This document shows positions 57,718-64,000 of a stretch of 64,000 nt of DNA, in pieces; position 1 is the first letter of the stretch; the number at the start of each line of letters is the position of its first letter. The notes beneath the pieces are model-generated. The model ran no database searches, was not told the origin of the DNA, and was given only the letters and a program-made list of their open reading frames with translations. Origin of the DNA: Gammaproteobacteria bacterium (lineage in GTDB: Bacteria; Pseudomonadota; Gammaproteobacteria; CAJXQU01); the NCBI GenBank assembly GCA_026984775.1, contig JALSRM010000035.1, positions 62,001 through 126,000 on the forward strand, in the 5' to 3' direction. The translations under genes and the position numbers were made by a program.

Positions 57718-58809
57718 CTACTTCCTGAACGTCCAGTACCTCTCTCCATCCTGCTCCACGGCACCCAGACCAAAGCGATTTTCCGCTCTCTGCCCTGACT
57801 GTAACAGAGAAAAGATATCCTCCATAATACGTCGATCCTCTGCGAAATAGCTATGCCCGAGAATACCGCCGGAGGCATCGCTGACATCGACTGTCTCCAC
57901 ACCATCAACTACCACCAGTCCCTCACCGGCATCACCTGCACGGGCATATCCATGAAAGGCTTTCGAGGCCTTAAGTGCGCGGTCGTTGGATGAGGCATAA
58001 AGCGTAATATGAACGCCAGTACGCACTAGTCGCGGCGCCATGTCTTGACGGAAGACATCCGCATCGATATCCGGCGCGATCAGGATCAGCTCGCGGAACA
58101 TCGCCAAGTAGCTTTTAGGCAGATCACTGGCCAATTTGGTAAAACCATTACCAAGAATACGGTTACCCATGCTGTGTCCAATCAGATAGATATCTTTTGC
58201 CGGCACTTCTTCAAGGAGTGTCTTCATGAAATCGACAAAATGCGCCGTGGCCCACTGGGCGTTGGTTTCATCGGTAGTATAACCCGTAAGCGTGCCTTGG
58301 GAAGGCCAACTGAAAAGCACGGCCGGACCCTGGAATTTCAGATCATTGGCAAACTGGGCCAGAACACGGGATGCCTCGGAAAACTCGGTGTTATAGCCGT
58401 GGACAAAAACCATCAGTTTTTTTCCCGGTGATTGGTTCACCGCTTCTGAAAGCGAAAGAATGAAATCTTCCTTCGGCAGGGTCGTCACATCAGTGACTTT
58501 GATATGCTTGTGTTCATCCGGTGACCATTCAAATTTGAGCAGGGAGGGTTCTTCATGTCGGCCCATGCGATGACCTGCCGGTATCCCTACCTGTGAGACG
58601 CCGTAATAGAGATCACCCCGTTCGCCACTAAAAAACTTATCTTCTTCCCGATCAGGCGCCCGATCAGTATGGAAGAAAACATTTACCTGTTTAGGTTCAG
58701 ATTCCGACTCAGGTATCTGAGACGGCATGAAGGAGGCTGTCGAACAGGCTTCAAGAAAAACAAGAGCTGTTAAGATCAAACATCTTGATCCAAAGATAAA
58801 TTTTTCCAT
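57718..58809 (-). CDS. DUF900-type alpha/beta hydrolase lipoprotein
   Basis: A 363-residue lipoprotein (lipobox LEAC at residue 22) with the alpha/beta hydrolase motifs MVFVHGYNTEFSEASRVLAQF, LFSWPSQGT, IYLIGHSMGNRILG (nucleophile Ser) and a late HSYF region. DUF900 family; substrate unknown. It is transcribed away from the cmoM gene with 190 bases between and converges on the DUF4442 remnant. Confidence 0.85.
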   Translation of the reverse strand: MEKFIFGSRCLILTALVFLEACSTASFMPSQIPESESEPKQVNVFFHTDRAPDREEDKFFSGERGDLYYGVSQVGIPAGHRMGRHEEPSLLKFEWSPDEHKHIKVTDVTTLPKEDFILSLSEAVNQSPGKKLMVFVHGYNTEFSEASRVLAQFANDLKFQGPAVLFSWPSQGTLTGYTTDETNAQWATAHFVDFMKTLLEEVPAKDIYLIGHSMGNRILGNGFTKLASDLPKSYLAMFRELILIAPDIDADVFRQDMAPRLVRTGVHITLYASSNDRALKASKAFHGYARAGDAGEGLVVVDGVETVDVSDASGGILGHSYFAEDRRIMEDIFSLLQSGQRAENRFGLGAVEQDGERYWTFRK

Positions 58810-59001
58810 GGGTTAGTGGTTTAGATCCGGTATTATTGTCAGAAGTGATTTCCTGTGTTCCAAGTATGACCTGTGTCCGTTTCAACCGTTCTTCCGCTGA
58901 GGGAAGAAACATCGAAAGTGTGAACTGGTTCGTACTTTTGATTGGCCCGGCGAGGGAGATAGCGCCCCTACCGGTACTGGAGACAAATTTGGGATTGAAC
59001 G

Positions 59002-59829
59002 TTGAACAGACACGTCACTGATCGAAACTTCGATGATCTGGTTGAACGCTTTGAACAGCGCATCCATAACAGTGTAAAGGGAAAGTTGAGACAGGCCATC
59101 ATCCGGCGTGATCTCTTGACGTTACTGCCCAAACTTGAGCATCCGGCTGAGAAGCCACTGCGTATCCTTGATGTAGGTGCCGGTCTTGGGTATTTCACCA
59201 TCTGGCTGGCCAAGTGCGGCCATTGTGTCTGCTATAACGATCTTTCGGCCGGAATGAGCACCCGGGCACGGGTTCTGGCGGAAGCGTCCGGTGTAGTGGA
59301 CCGCATCGAATGGCACACCTGCGGGTATCAACAGCTCTGCGGACAGTACCACCACACGTTCGATTTGATCCTTTGCCATGCACTGCTCGAATGGCTGGGG
59401 CAACCAGAAAAATTGATCTCGGCACTTGCCGGTATGATCAAGCCCGGAGGAGGGCTCTCACTCTGTTTCTACAACCGGGCGGGCATCGTCTACCGTAATC
59501 TCATCCGCGGCAACTTCAACTGGATCAGAAGTAAAGATCGTTTCCAGCCCGATCCGGGCAGCCTCACTCCCACCCATGCCTTCGACCTGGAAGCGATCAA
59601 GGATCAGTTGGGCGAATCCGGATTCAACATCGAGTCCGTGACCGGGATTCGTGTCTTCAGTGACTACACGCTGGATAGACGCGGTGGGCTTGCCTCTCCG
59701 GAGGAGATATTTGAGATGGAACTGCGCTTCTCTGATCAGGAGCCGTTTTGTCGCATGGGGCGTTACCTACACTTGATGGCGAAGAAAAAAACAACCGCCA
59801 ATGAAAAAGGCCTCTCTTTTGCATCCTGA
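59002..59829 (+). CDS. cmoM: tRNA 5-carboxymethoxyuridine methyltransferase (CmoM-like)
   Basis: A SAM-dependent methyltransferase of 275 residues. Match to E. coli CmoM (formerly SmtA) runs the whole length: TDRNFDDLVERFEQRIHNSVKGKLRQAI, LDVGAGLGYFTIWLAKCGH (SAM motif I), LILCHALLEWL, LSLCFYNRAGIVYRNLIRGNFNWI and a C-terminal EPFCRMGRYLHLMAKK. It methylates the wobble cmo5U34 of tRNA. The start is a TTG at 59002; there is no ATG or GTG in the right place, and the RBS is weak. Confidence 0.92.
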   Translation: MNRHVTDRNFDDLVERFEQRIHNSVKGKLRQAIIRRDLLTLLPKLEHPAEKPLRILDVGAGLGYFTIWLAKCGHCVCYNDLSAGMSTRARVLAEASGVVDRIEWHTCGYQQLCGQYHHTFDLILCHALLEWLGQPEKLISALAGMIKPGGGLSLCFYNRAGIVYRNLIRGNFNWIRSKDRFQPDPGSLTPTHAFDLEAIKDQLGESGFNIESVTGIRVFSDYTLDRRGGLASPEEIFEMELRFSDQEPFCRMGRYLHLMAKKKTTANEKGLSFAS

Positions 59830-59842
59830 AATATTTCAAATT

Positions 59843-59858
59843 TGTGATTGTCGTCACT
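59843..59858 (+). promoter_or_regulatory. CRP/Vfr-like site upstream of the spherulin-4-like gene
   Basis: TGTGA-TTGTCG-TCACT matches TGTGA-N6-TCACA at 9 of 10 positions, with AAA before and TTT after. It lies 48 bases upstream of the ATG. A candidate -10 (TAGACT, 59880-59885) would put the site centre near -41.5, the class II position. Binding is inferred. Confidence 0.5.
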
Positions 59859-59905
59859 TTTCGATAATGCATAAAATAGTAGACTGTTTCATGAGGTGAA
59901 GGGAA

Positions 59906-60817
59906 ATGAAATCCATCAGTCTTAAATCCATTCTGTGTATCATTCTGTTTTTATCATTACCACTCCAGGCTGCGCCGATCTCACTCTTGGTTCCGGCCTA
60001 TGCCAACCCATGCTGTGGCGGCGGCCCCACCATGTGGAACAACCTGATCACCGCTGCAACCAACCCGGATCTGGAAGTGGGCCTGATTCTGAACCCGGCC
60101 AGTGGCCCAGGCACCGCAACCGATCCCAATTTTGTTGACGCCAGTGGCAACGGACCACTGGTGGACTTCCGCAATGCCGGTGGCAAGGTTTATGGGTATG
60201 TGCCGACCCAATATTCAAGCCGTCCGCAAGCGGATGTCTTGGCCGATGTGGACAAGTATTACGACACGCTCTACTCCGGACTGGTAGACGGCATCTTCTT
60301 CGACGAGATGTCAAACAATCTTGCCCACACAGGTTACTATCAGACATTACGGGATTACGTCCACAACAAGACCACAGGCTCACTCGTGATCGGGAACCCC
60401 GGTACCGGTTTTGTCAACAACCCCTCCGGACAAACAACCTATGTCATCGATGATTATGTCCAGTCTGCCGATGTGCTGATGACGTTTGAAAGCGATGCCA
60501 ACGCATACCTGAACAGCTACGTACCCCCATCGTGGGTTGGGAATTATCCAGCCAATCGCTTTGCTCACGTGGTGCACACCTTGGGTACATGGGATGCCAA
60601 TTTTGTCGATCTTGCCACCGCACGCAATGCGGGATATGTTTACTTTACCGATGATCAAATGCCCAATCCCTATGATCAACTGGCGAGCTTCTGGGATCAG
60701 GAGGTCACCGATCTGGCGGCGGCCAATACCACTGCCGTGCCCGCTCCAGCCACGTTCTGGTTGTTCACGAGTGGGTTGTTTTTGCTGTTTCCCGCCCGCA
60801 GGAAACTTGCTATTTAA
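59906..60817 (+). CDS. spherulation-specific family 4-like protein with PEP-CTERM-like signal
   Basis: A 303-residue exported protein. Signal peptide (ILCIILFLSLPLQAAP); a spherulin-4-type TIM-barrel-like domain (LLVPAYANPCCGGGPTMWNN, KVYGYVPTQYSSRP, LYSGLVDGIFFDEMSNN, VIGNPGTGF, VHTLGTWDANFVDLATARNAGYVYFTDD); then VPAPATFWLFTSGLFLLFPARRKLAI, a short VPxP motif, hydrophobic helix and basic end as in PEP-CTERM proteins. The family resembles polysaccharide-active enzymes. RBS GAAGGG is good. It is the second exported protein with such a tail in the window. Confidence 0.85.
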   Translation: MKSISLKSILCIILFLSLPLQAAPISLLVPAYANPCCGGGPTMWNNLITAATNPDLEVGLILNPASGPGTATDPNFVDASGNGPLVDFRNAGGKVYGYVPTQYSSRPQADVLADVDKYYDTLYSGLVDGIFFDEMSNNLAHTGYYQTLRDYVHNKTTGSLVIGNPGTGFVNNPSGQTTYVIDDYVQSADVLMTFESDANAYLNSYVPPSWVGNYPANRFAHVVHTLGTWDANFVDLATARNAGYVYFTDDQMPNPYDQLASFWDQEVTDLAAANTTAVPAPATFWLFTSGLFLLFPARRKLAI

Positions 60818-61364
60818 TGCATTCTGCGGTGTACCGAAAAACCCGAATCTCATCGGACCAGAAATGAGCGGGTAACTTGGCCTTCAGTTTAAGATGGGCG
60901 AGAAAATCCCGCTTATCCGGTAAGGACTCCCAAACACTGGGCAAAAAGGTGCCGCGCCTGCCCGCGGCCTCCAGTATCAGACCATCTTCACCTGGACGGA
61001 TCTGTTCCAGCAGATCCGCCTCTGAATCAAATAACATCGGTTCGGGTGTGCTGAGAATGGATATGGAAATGTCCAGTTGTTCCAGTTCGTCCTCATCAAC
61101 AGGATGGAAACGGGGATCACGAAAGGCGGCAGACCAACCGTTATAGGCGACATCTTCCGCCAGCGGACGCTGGGCCATCAGCGTGCCAATACATCCTCGT
61201 AAGCGGCCCATTTTCTGCAACGTGACAAACGTGGCACGTCGTTCAATCAACGCTTCCGGCAGTTCGTTGAGATCTACCGCCAAAGGACAACCTTTCCTCA
61301 AACCATAACGGATCGAATTTTGGGCCAGTGCAAGCAATGTGTTCCGATGTTGCTGATAAGGCAT
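60810..61364 (-). CDS. amrA: AmmeMemoRadiSam system protein A (AMMECR1 domain)
   Basis: A 184-residue AMMECR1-domain protein. LRKGCPLAVDLNELPEALIERRATFVTLQKMGRLRGCIGTL is the core RGCIGTL-containing segment, followed by AFRDPRFHPVDEDELEQLDISISIL and GRRGTFLPSVWESLPDK. It is paired with the Memo-like gene upstream and a radical SAM gene divergent from both. Confidence 0.93.
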   Translation of the reverse strand: MPYQQHRNTLLALAQNSIRYGLRKGCPLAVDLNELPEALIERRATFVTLQKMGRLRGCIGTLMAQRPLAEDVAYNGWSAAFRDPRFHPVDEDELEQLDISISILSTPEPMLFDSEADLLEQIRPGEDGLILEAAGRRGTFLPSVWESLPDKRDFLAHLKLKAKLPAHFWSDEIRVFRYTAECIK

Positions 61365-61372
61365 GACCTGGT

Positions 61373-62155
61373 CTACTCGAACACATAGGCACCATAGCCG
61401 ACAACACTGTCCGGTGATCCCGCGGTGTCCCCTGAGTTGCGCAGATCGATGGTTTTGGCCTTCAGGCCGCGATCCCTTGCTACCTTGAGCAATCCCTTAA
61501 TGGGGTTGCGCCCACAAGCACCTTCATGTGCGATCTGCTCCGGTTGCAGGTTCTCGATGGCGTTAGATGTCCAATTGTCCATGGATTTCGCTGTCAGGTA
61601 ATCGTGATAGTGGCTCAGATCCGAACTGACGACGATCAGGGTCTCCGGTCCGTCCCACAGGGTCTCGATCACCTCCGCCACGTCTTCCGTCGTCGCATCT
61701 CCGACCACCACGGGTACCAGCTTGAAATCATCCAGAACGACTTGGAGGAAGGGGATATGCACCTCAAGGCTATGTTCCATGGCATGAGCTTCATCCAGTA
61801 CACGCACCTGTGGTAAGGTCAAAATTCGGTCGATGAGGTCCCGATCCACCATCACCTCCCCGAGAGGCGTGCTGAAGCTGTCCGCACGGCTGACGGCCAA
61901 TCCAGGAAATGGAACGCGATGGGCGGGACCCAACAATACCACCCGTTTGATTTGATCATGCGCATCGATCAGGCGTGCGTAGGCGCTGGCCGCAACAGGG
62001 CCAGAATAGATATAGCCGGCATGGGGCGCAATCATGGCTTTGGGTGCAGGCCCCGTACAGGGTACAGTTGCCAGCATATTCCGGATATCCTGTTCGAGCT
62101 TGTCTGGTGAGGCCGGGTAGAACATCCCGGCAACCGCCGCTGGTCTCGTCAACAT
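61373..62155 (-). CDS. amrB: AmmeMemoRadiSam system protein B (MEMO1 family)
   Basis: A 260-residue protein related to extradiol dioxygenases. RPAAVAGMFYPASPDKLEQDI, MIAPHAGYIYSGPVAASAYA (metal His), LLGPAHRVPFPGLAVS, AMEHSLEVHIPFLQ, VVSSDLSHYHDYLTA and EGACGRNPIKGLL (Cys) are the conserved blocks of MEMO1, which binds copper or iron. It lies eight bases before amrA. Confidence 0.94.
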   Translation of the reverse strand: MLTRPAAVAGMFYPASPDKLEQDIRNMLATVPCTGPAPKAMIAPHAGYIYSGPVAASAYARLIDAHDQIKRVVLLGPAHRVPFPGLAVSRADSFSTPLGEVMVDRDLIDRILTLPQVRVLDEAHAMEHSLEVHIPFLQVVLDDFKLVPVVVGDATTEDVAEVIETLWDGPETLIVVSSDLSHYHDYLTAKSMDNWTSNAIENLQPEQIAHEGACGRNPIKGLLKVARDRGLKAKTIDLRNSGDTAGSPDSVVGYGAYVFE

Positions 62156-62279
62156 ATTTTTTTACCTCTACCTGAATTTTAGGGCATTTCCGTGTTTTTC
62201 AAGTCACCTGCTTTTCCGAATCGCCATTTTTCTGATTACAATCAAACTTTAGCTTGCCCTTTTCGTCTATATTTTTCAT

Positions 62280-63371
62280 ATGAACGATCAAGCGGTTGAA
62301 TACCATCCGACGAAATATTGGCACACGCTGAAAGACGGGCGAGTACAGTGTGATTTGTGTCCCCGGGAGTGCAAGCTGCAGGAAGGGCAACAAGGTCTGT
62401 GTTTTGTCCGGGCCAGGCACAATGATGAAATTGTTCTCACCACCTATGGCCGTTCGAGCGGGTTCTGTGTCGATCCCATCGAAAAAAAGCCCTTGTTCCA
62501 TTTTCTACCCGGCAGTTCCGTCCTCTCCTTCGGTACCGCAGGCTGTAACCTGGCCTGCAAATTCTGTCAGAACTGGGACATGAGCAAATCACGGGAGATG
62601 GACACTCTTATGGAACAGGCTTCCCCGGATCTGATCGCACGCACTGCAAAAGAACTCGGATGCCGCAGTGTCGCGTTTACTTACAACGATCCGGTGATCT
62701 TCATGGAATACGCTGTTGATATTGCCAGGGAATGCCGCAAGCTCGGGATAAAAACCGTTGCAGTGACAGCAGGGTACATCTGCGAGGCACCCCGAGAAGA
62801 GTTCTTCCGGCACATGGACGCAGCCAACGTGGATCTGAAGGCCTTTACCGAAGCATTTTACTGGAAAGTCACCGGTGCGCATCTGCAACCGGTGCTGGAT
62901 ACACTCGAATATATCCGGCAGGAAACCAATGTCTGGCTCGAAACTACAACCTTGCTAATCCCCGGCAAGAATGACTCCGACGAGGAACTGGATGCGATGA
63001 CACGCTGGGTCGTGGAGCATCTTGGACCCGATGTGCCTATGCATTTCACCGCCTTCCACCCGGACTGGAAAATGAATGACGTGCCACCCACGCCACCGGA
63101 AACACTGGTTCGTGCCCGTACAATCGCAATGAGAAATGGTGTACGTTATGCCTACACCGGTAACGTCCACGATCGTAAGGGTGAGAGTACCTATTGCCAT
63201 CACTGCCATGAACTTCTGATCGGACGTGACTGGTATGAATTGTTTGCCTGGAATTTGAGCGAAAAGGGCCATTGCCTGCATTGCGGGGAGCGTTGTGCCG
63301 GTGTCTTCAATGGCCCGCCGGGGACTTGGGGTGCGCGACGAATGCCGGTCCAGTTCAGTCGTGGAATATAA
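62280..63371 (+). CDS. amrS: AmmeMemoRadiSam system radical SAM enzyme
   Basis: A 363-residue radical SAM protein. The cluster motif is C89-x3-C93-x2-C96 in GCNLACKFCQNWD, preceded by an N-terminal DLCPRECKLQEGQQGLCFVRARH Cys segment. The C-terminus has YTGNVHDRKGESTYCHHCHELLIGRDWY and CLHCGERCAGVF, a zinc-ribbon-like tail. It is divergent from amrB with 124 bases between; the substrate of the system is not settled. Confidence 0.94.
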   Translation: MNDQAVEYHPTKYWHTLKDGRVQCDLCPRECKLQEGQQGLCFVRARHNDEIVLTTYGRSSGFCVDPIEKKPLFHFLPGSSVLSFGTAGCNLACKFCQNWDMSKSREMDTLMEQASPDLIARTAKELGCRSVAFTYNDPVIFMEYAVDIARECRKLGIKTVAVTAGYICEAPREEFFRHMDAANVDLKAFTEAFYWKVTGAHLQPVLDTLEYIRQETNVWLETTTLLIPGKNDSDEELDAMTRWVVEHLGPDVPMHFTAFHPDWKMNDVPPTPPETLVRARTIAMRNGVRYAYTGNVHDRKGESTYCHHCHELLIGRDWYELFAWNLSEKGHCLHCGERCAGVFNGPPGTWGARRMPVQFSRGI

Positions 63372-63374
63372 ATT

Positions 63375-63793
63375 TTACCCGGATGGTTGAAACCGTGCCG
63401 CCTGGATCCGGCTCCTGAATCGGCAGTTCCCCGGAGACGCCTGACCAGAGACATCCAGAATCAGCCTGCCGTTATCGAAGATGGCATTGAAAAATCCTGT
63501 CCAGCGAATCCCTCCTGTATCCAGCCCTTTCATCTTTCCCTTGACCTTGCCGTCTTCGTCCACCGTACCAGTATAGGTAATCGTACCAAAACGGGGATCC
63601 ATGCTTCCACTAATACGGTCACTCTCCAAGGCCGTAAATGTGATCGCAAATGGAAGGATCTGACGGTTGATCGAGCGGGTACTGCCACACACCTGCTCTC
63701 TGTTTTCGGTGCCGCTGAAATAGCCTATGTACTGCTCTTCGGCTTGGCCATTGAGTGCATACAATAAAACAATCAAAAAGAACGTTTTTTCAT
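63375..63793 (-). CDS. small exported protein of unknown function with probable frameshift
   Basis: The long frame has no good start after the end of the upstream transporter gene. However, an ATG at 63793 gives MKKRSF in another frame. One extra T in the T5 run (63779-63775) would join it to LIVLLYALNGQAEEQYIGYF, a natural signal peptide. The mature part (about 110 residues, FGTITYTGTVDEDGKVKGKM, RLILDVSGQASPGNC) is beta-rich and unrecognised. So this is either a frameshift mutation, a sequencing error or slippage. Confidence 0.5.
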
Positions 63794-63840
63794 CTGTCCC
63801 TATTTTGCTTGCTTCCCGAACAAGGACACGCCCCGCCCGA

Positions 63841-64000
63841 TCAAACTTCGATACCAAACAAGAGTTGCATGGATCGCCCAAAGAGATAGGCCAGTCCGGC
63901 AGCACCCAGCCCAGAGACCAGCATTTCCGTCACCTTGGTCCTCAGAGAAAGCCCGGAGATGACAGAAACGAGTGTGCCGACTGCCGCCAGTGCCAGACCG
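63841..64000 (-). CDS. C-terminal end of a VIT1/CCC1-family transporter (partial)
   Basis: From the window edge to a TGA at 63843-63841, 52 residues: GLALAAVGTLVSVISGLSL, RTKVTEMLVSGLGAAGLAY and LFGRSMQLLFGIEV. Two hydrophobic helices linked by a basic turn, with GRS-like and YLFGR motifs, fit the end of VIT1/CCC1-family iron or manganese carriers. The start is outside the window, so the assignment rests on the last helices only. Confidence 0.55.
   Translation of the reverse strand, partial: GLALAAVGTLVSVISGLSLRTKVTEMLVSGLGAAGLAYLFGRSMQLLFGIEV

Overview
The window is about 64 kb of a single, densely packed chromosomal region from a Gram-negative bacterium, almost certainly a gammaproteobacterium. 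The strongest clues are the gene orders. gshB, tonB, yqgE, ruvX, pyrR, pyrB and a degenerate pyrC follow the Pseudomonas arrangement. The blocks lnt-corC-ybeY-phoH-miaB, kdsD-kdsC-lptC-lptA-lptB-rpoN-hpf-ptsN and leuS-lptE-holA are also proteobacterial signatures. PEP-CTERM-like C-termini, an AmmeMemoRadiSam triad and a persulfide dioxygenase/TauE pair suggest an environmental, possibly sulfur-metabolising organism. I cannot name the species. There are no rRNA genes, no tRNA that I could recognise, no CRISPR array and no insertion sequence.

Layout. 0.2-6 kb: an exported PEP-CTERM-like protein, then gshB and a tight run of apbE, a NusG-domain-II protein, a Gx transporter and tonB. 6-8.2 kb: a convergent TonB-dependent receptor with a perfect 29-bp palindrome upstream. 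8.4-13.1 kb: yqgE-ruvX-pyrR-pyrB-pyrC'-pyrK. 13.2-17.9 kb: an oxidative-stress and iron island made of a short rubrerythrin, a GlpC-like Fe-S protein, a DUF3501 protein, an OxyR-like site, a 2-Cys peroxiredoxin, an EncFtn-like ferritin without encapsulin, and thioredoxin reductase. 17.9-24.6 kb: a large M16 peptidase, a REC-GGDEF-EAL protein with a ruined GGDEF motif, a YheT hydrolase and a TlpA-like protein. 24.6-25.1 kb: a decayed DUF2520-type gene. 25.1-33.6 kb (minus): ABC exporter, lnt, corC, ybeY, phoH, miaB, mgtE.

33.6-44.6 kb (minus): the nitrogen PTS and sigma-54 cluster (ptsI, HPr, rapZ, hprK, ptsN, hpf, rpoN), then LPS transport and Kdo synthesis (lptB, lptA, lptC, kdsC, kdsD) and a Ca/Na exchanger. 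44.7-46.4 kb: the amgK-murU cell-wall recycling pair, then a pseudopilin-like gene. 47.3-52.9 kb: a TPR-like membrane protein, an ABC-2 permease, a sensor kinase, yigZ, tauE and a persulfide dioxygenase. 53-57.2 kb: leuS-lptE-holA. 57.2-57.7 kb: a decayed DUF4442 gene. 57.7-64 kb: a DUF900 lipoprotein hydrolase, cmoM, a spherulin-4-like PEP-CTERM protein behind a CRP-like site, the AmmeMemoRadiSam A, B and radical SAM genes, a small exported protein with a probable frameshift, and the C-terminus of a VIT1/CCC1-like transporter cut by the window edge.

The most interesting unit is the 13.2-17.9 kb island. It pairs a peroxide-reducing chain (TrxB to peroxiredoxin) with a ferroxidase-type EncFtn protein that has lost its encapsulin shell partner, all downstream of a good OxyR-like operator. 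Two well-preserved but broken genes (DUF2520 and DUF4442 families) were found only by reading across frames.
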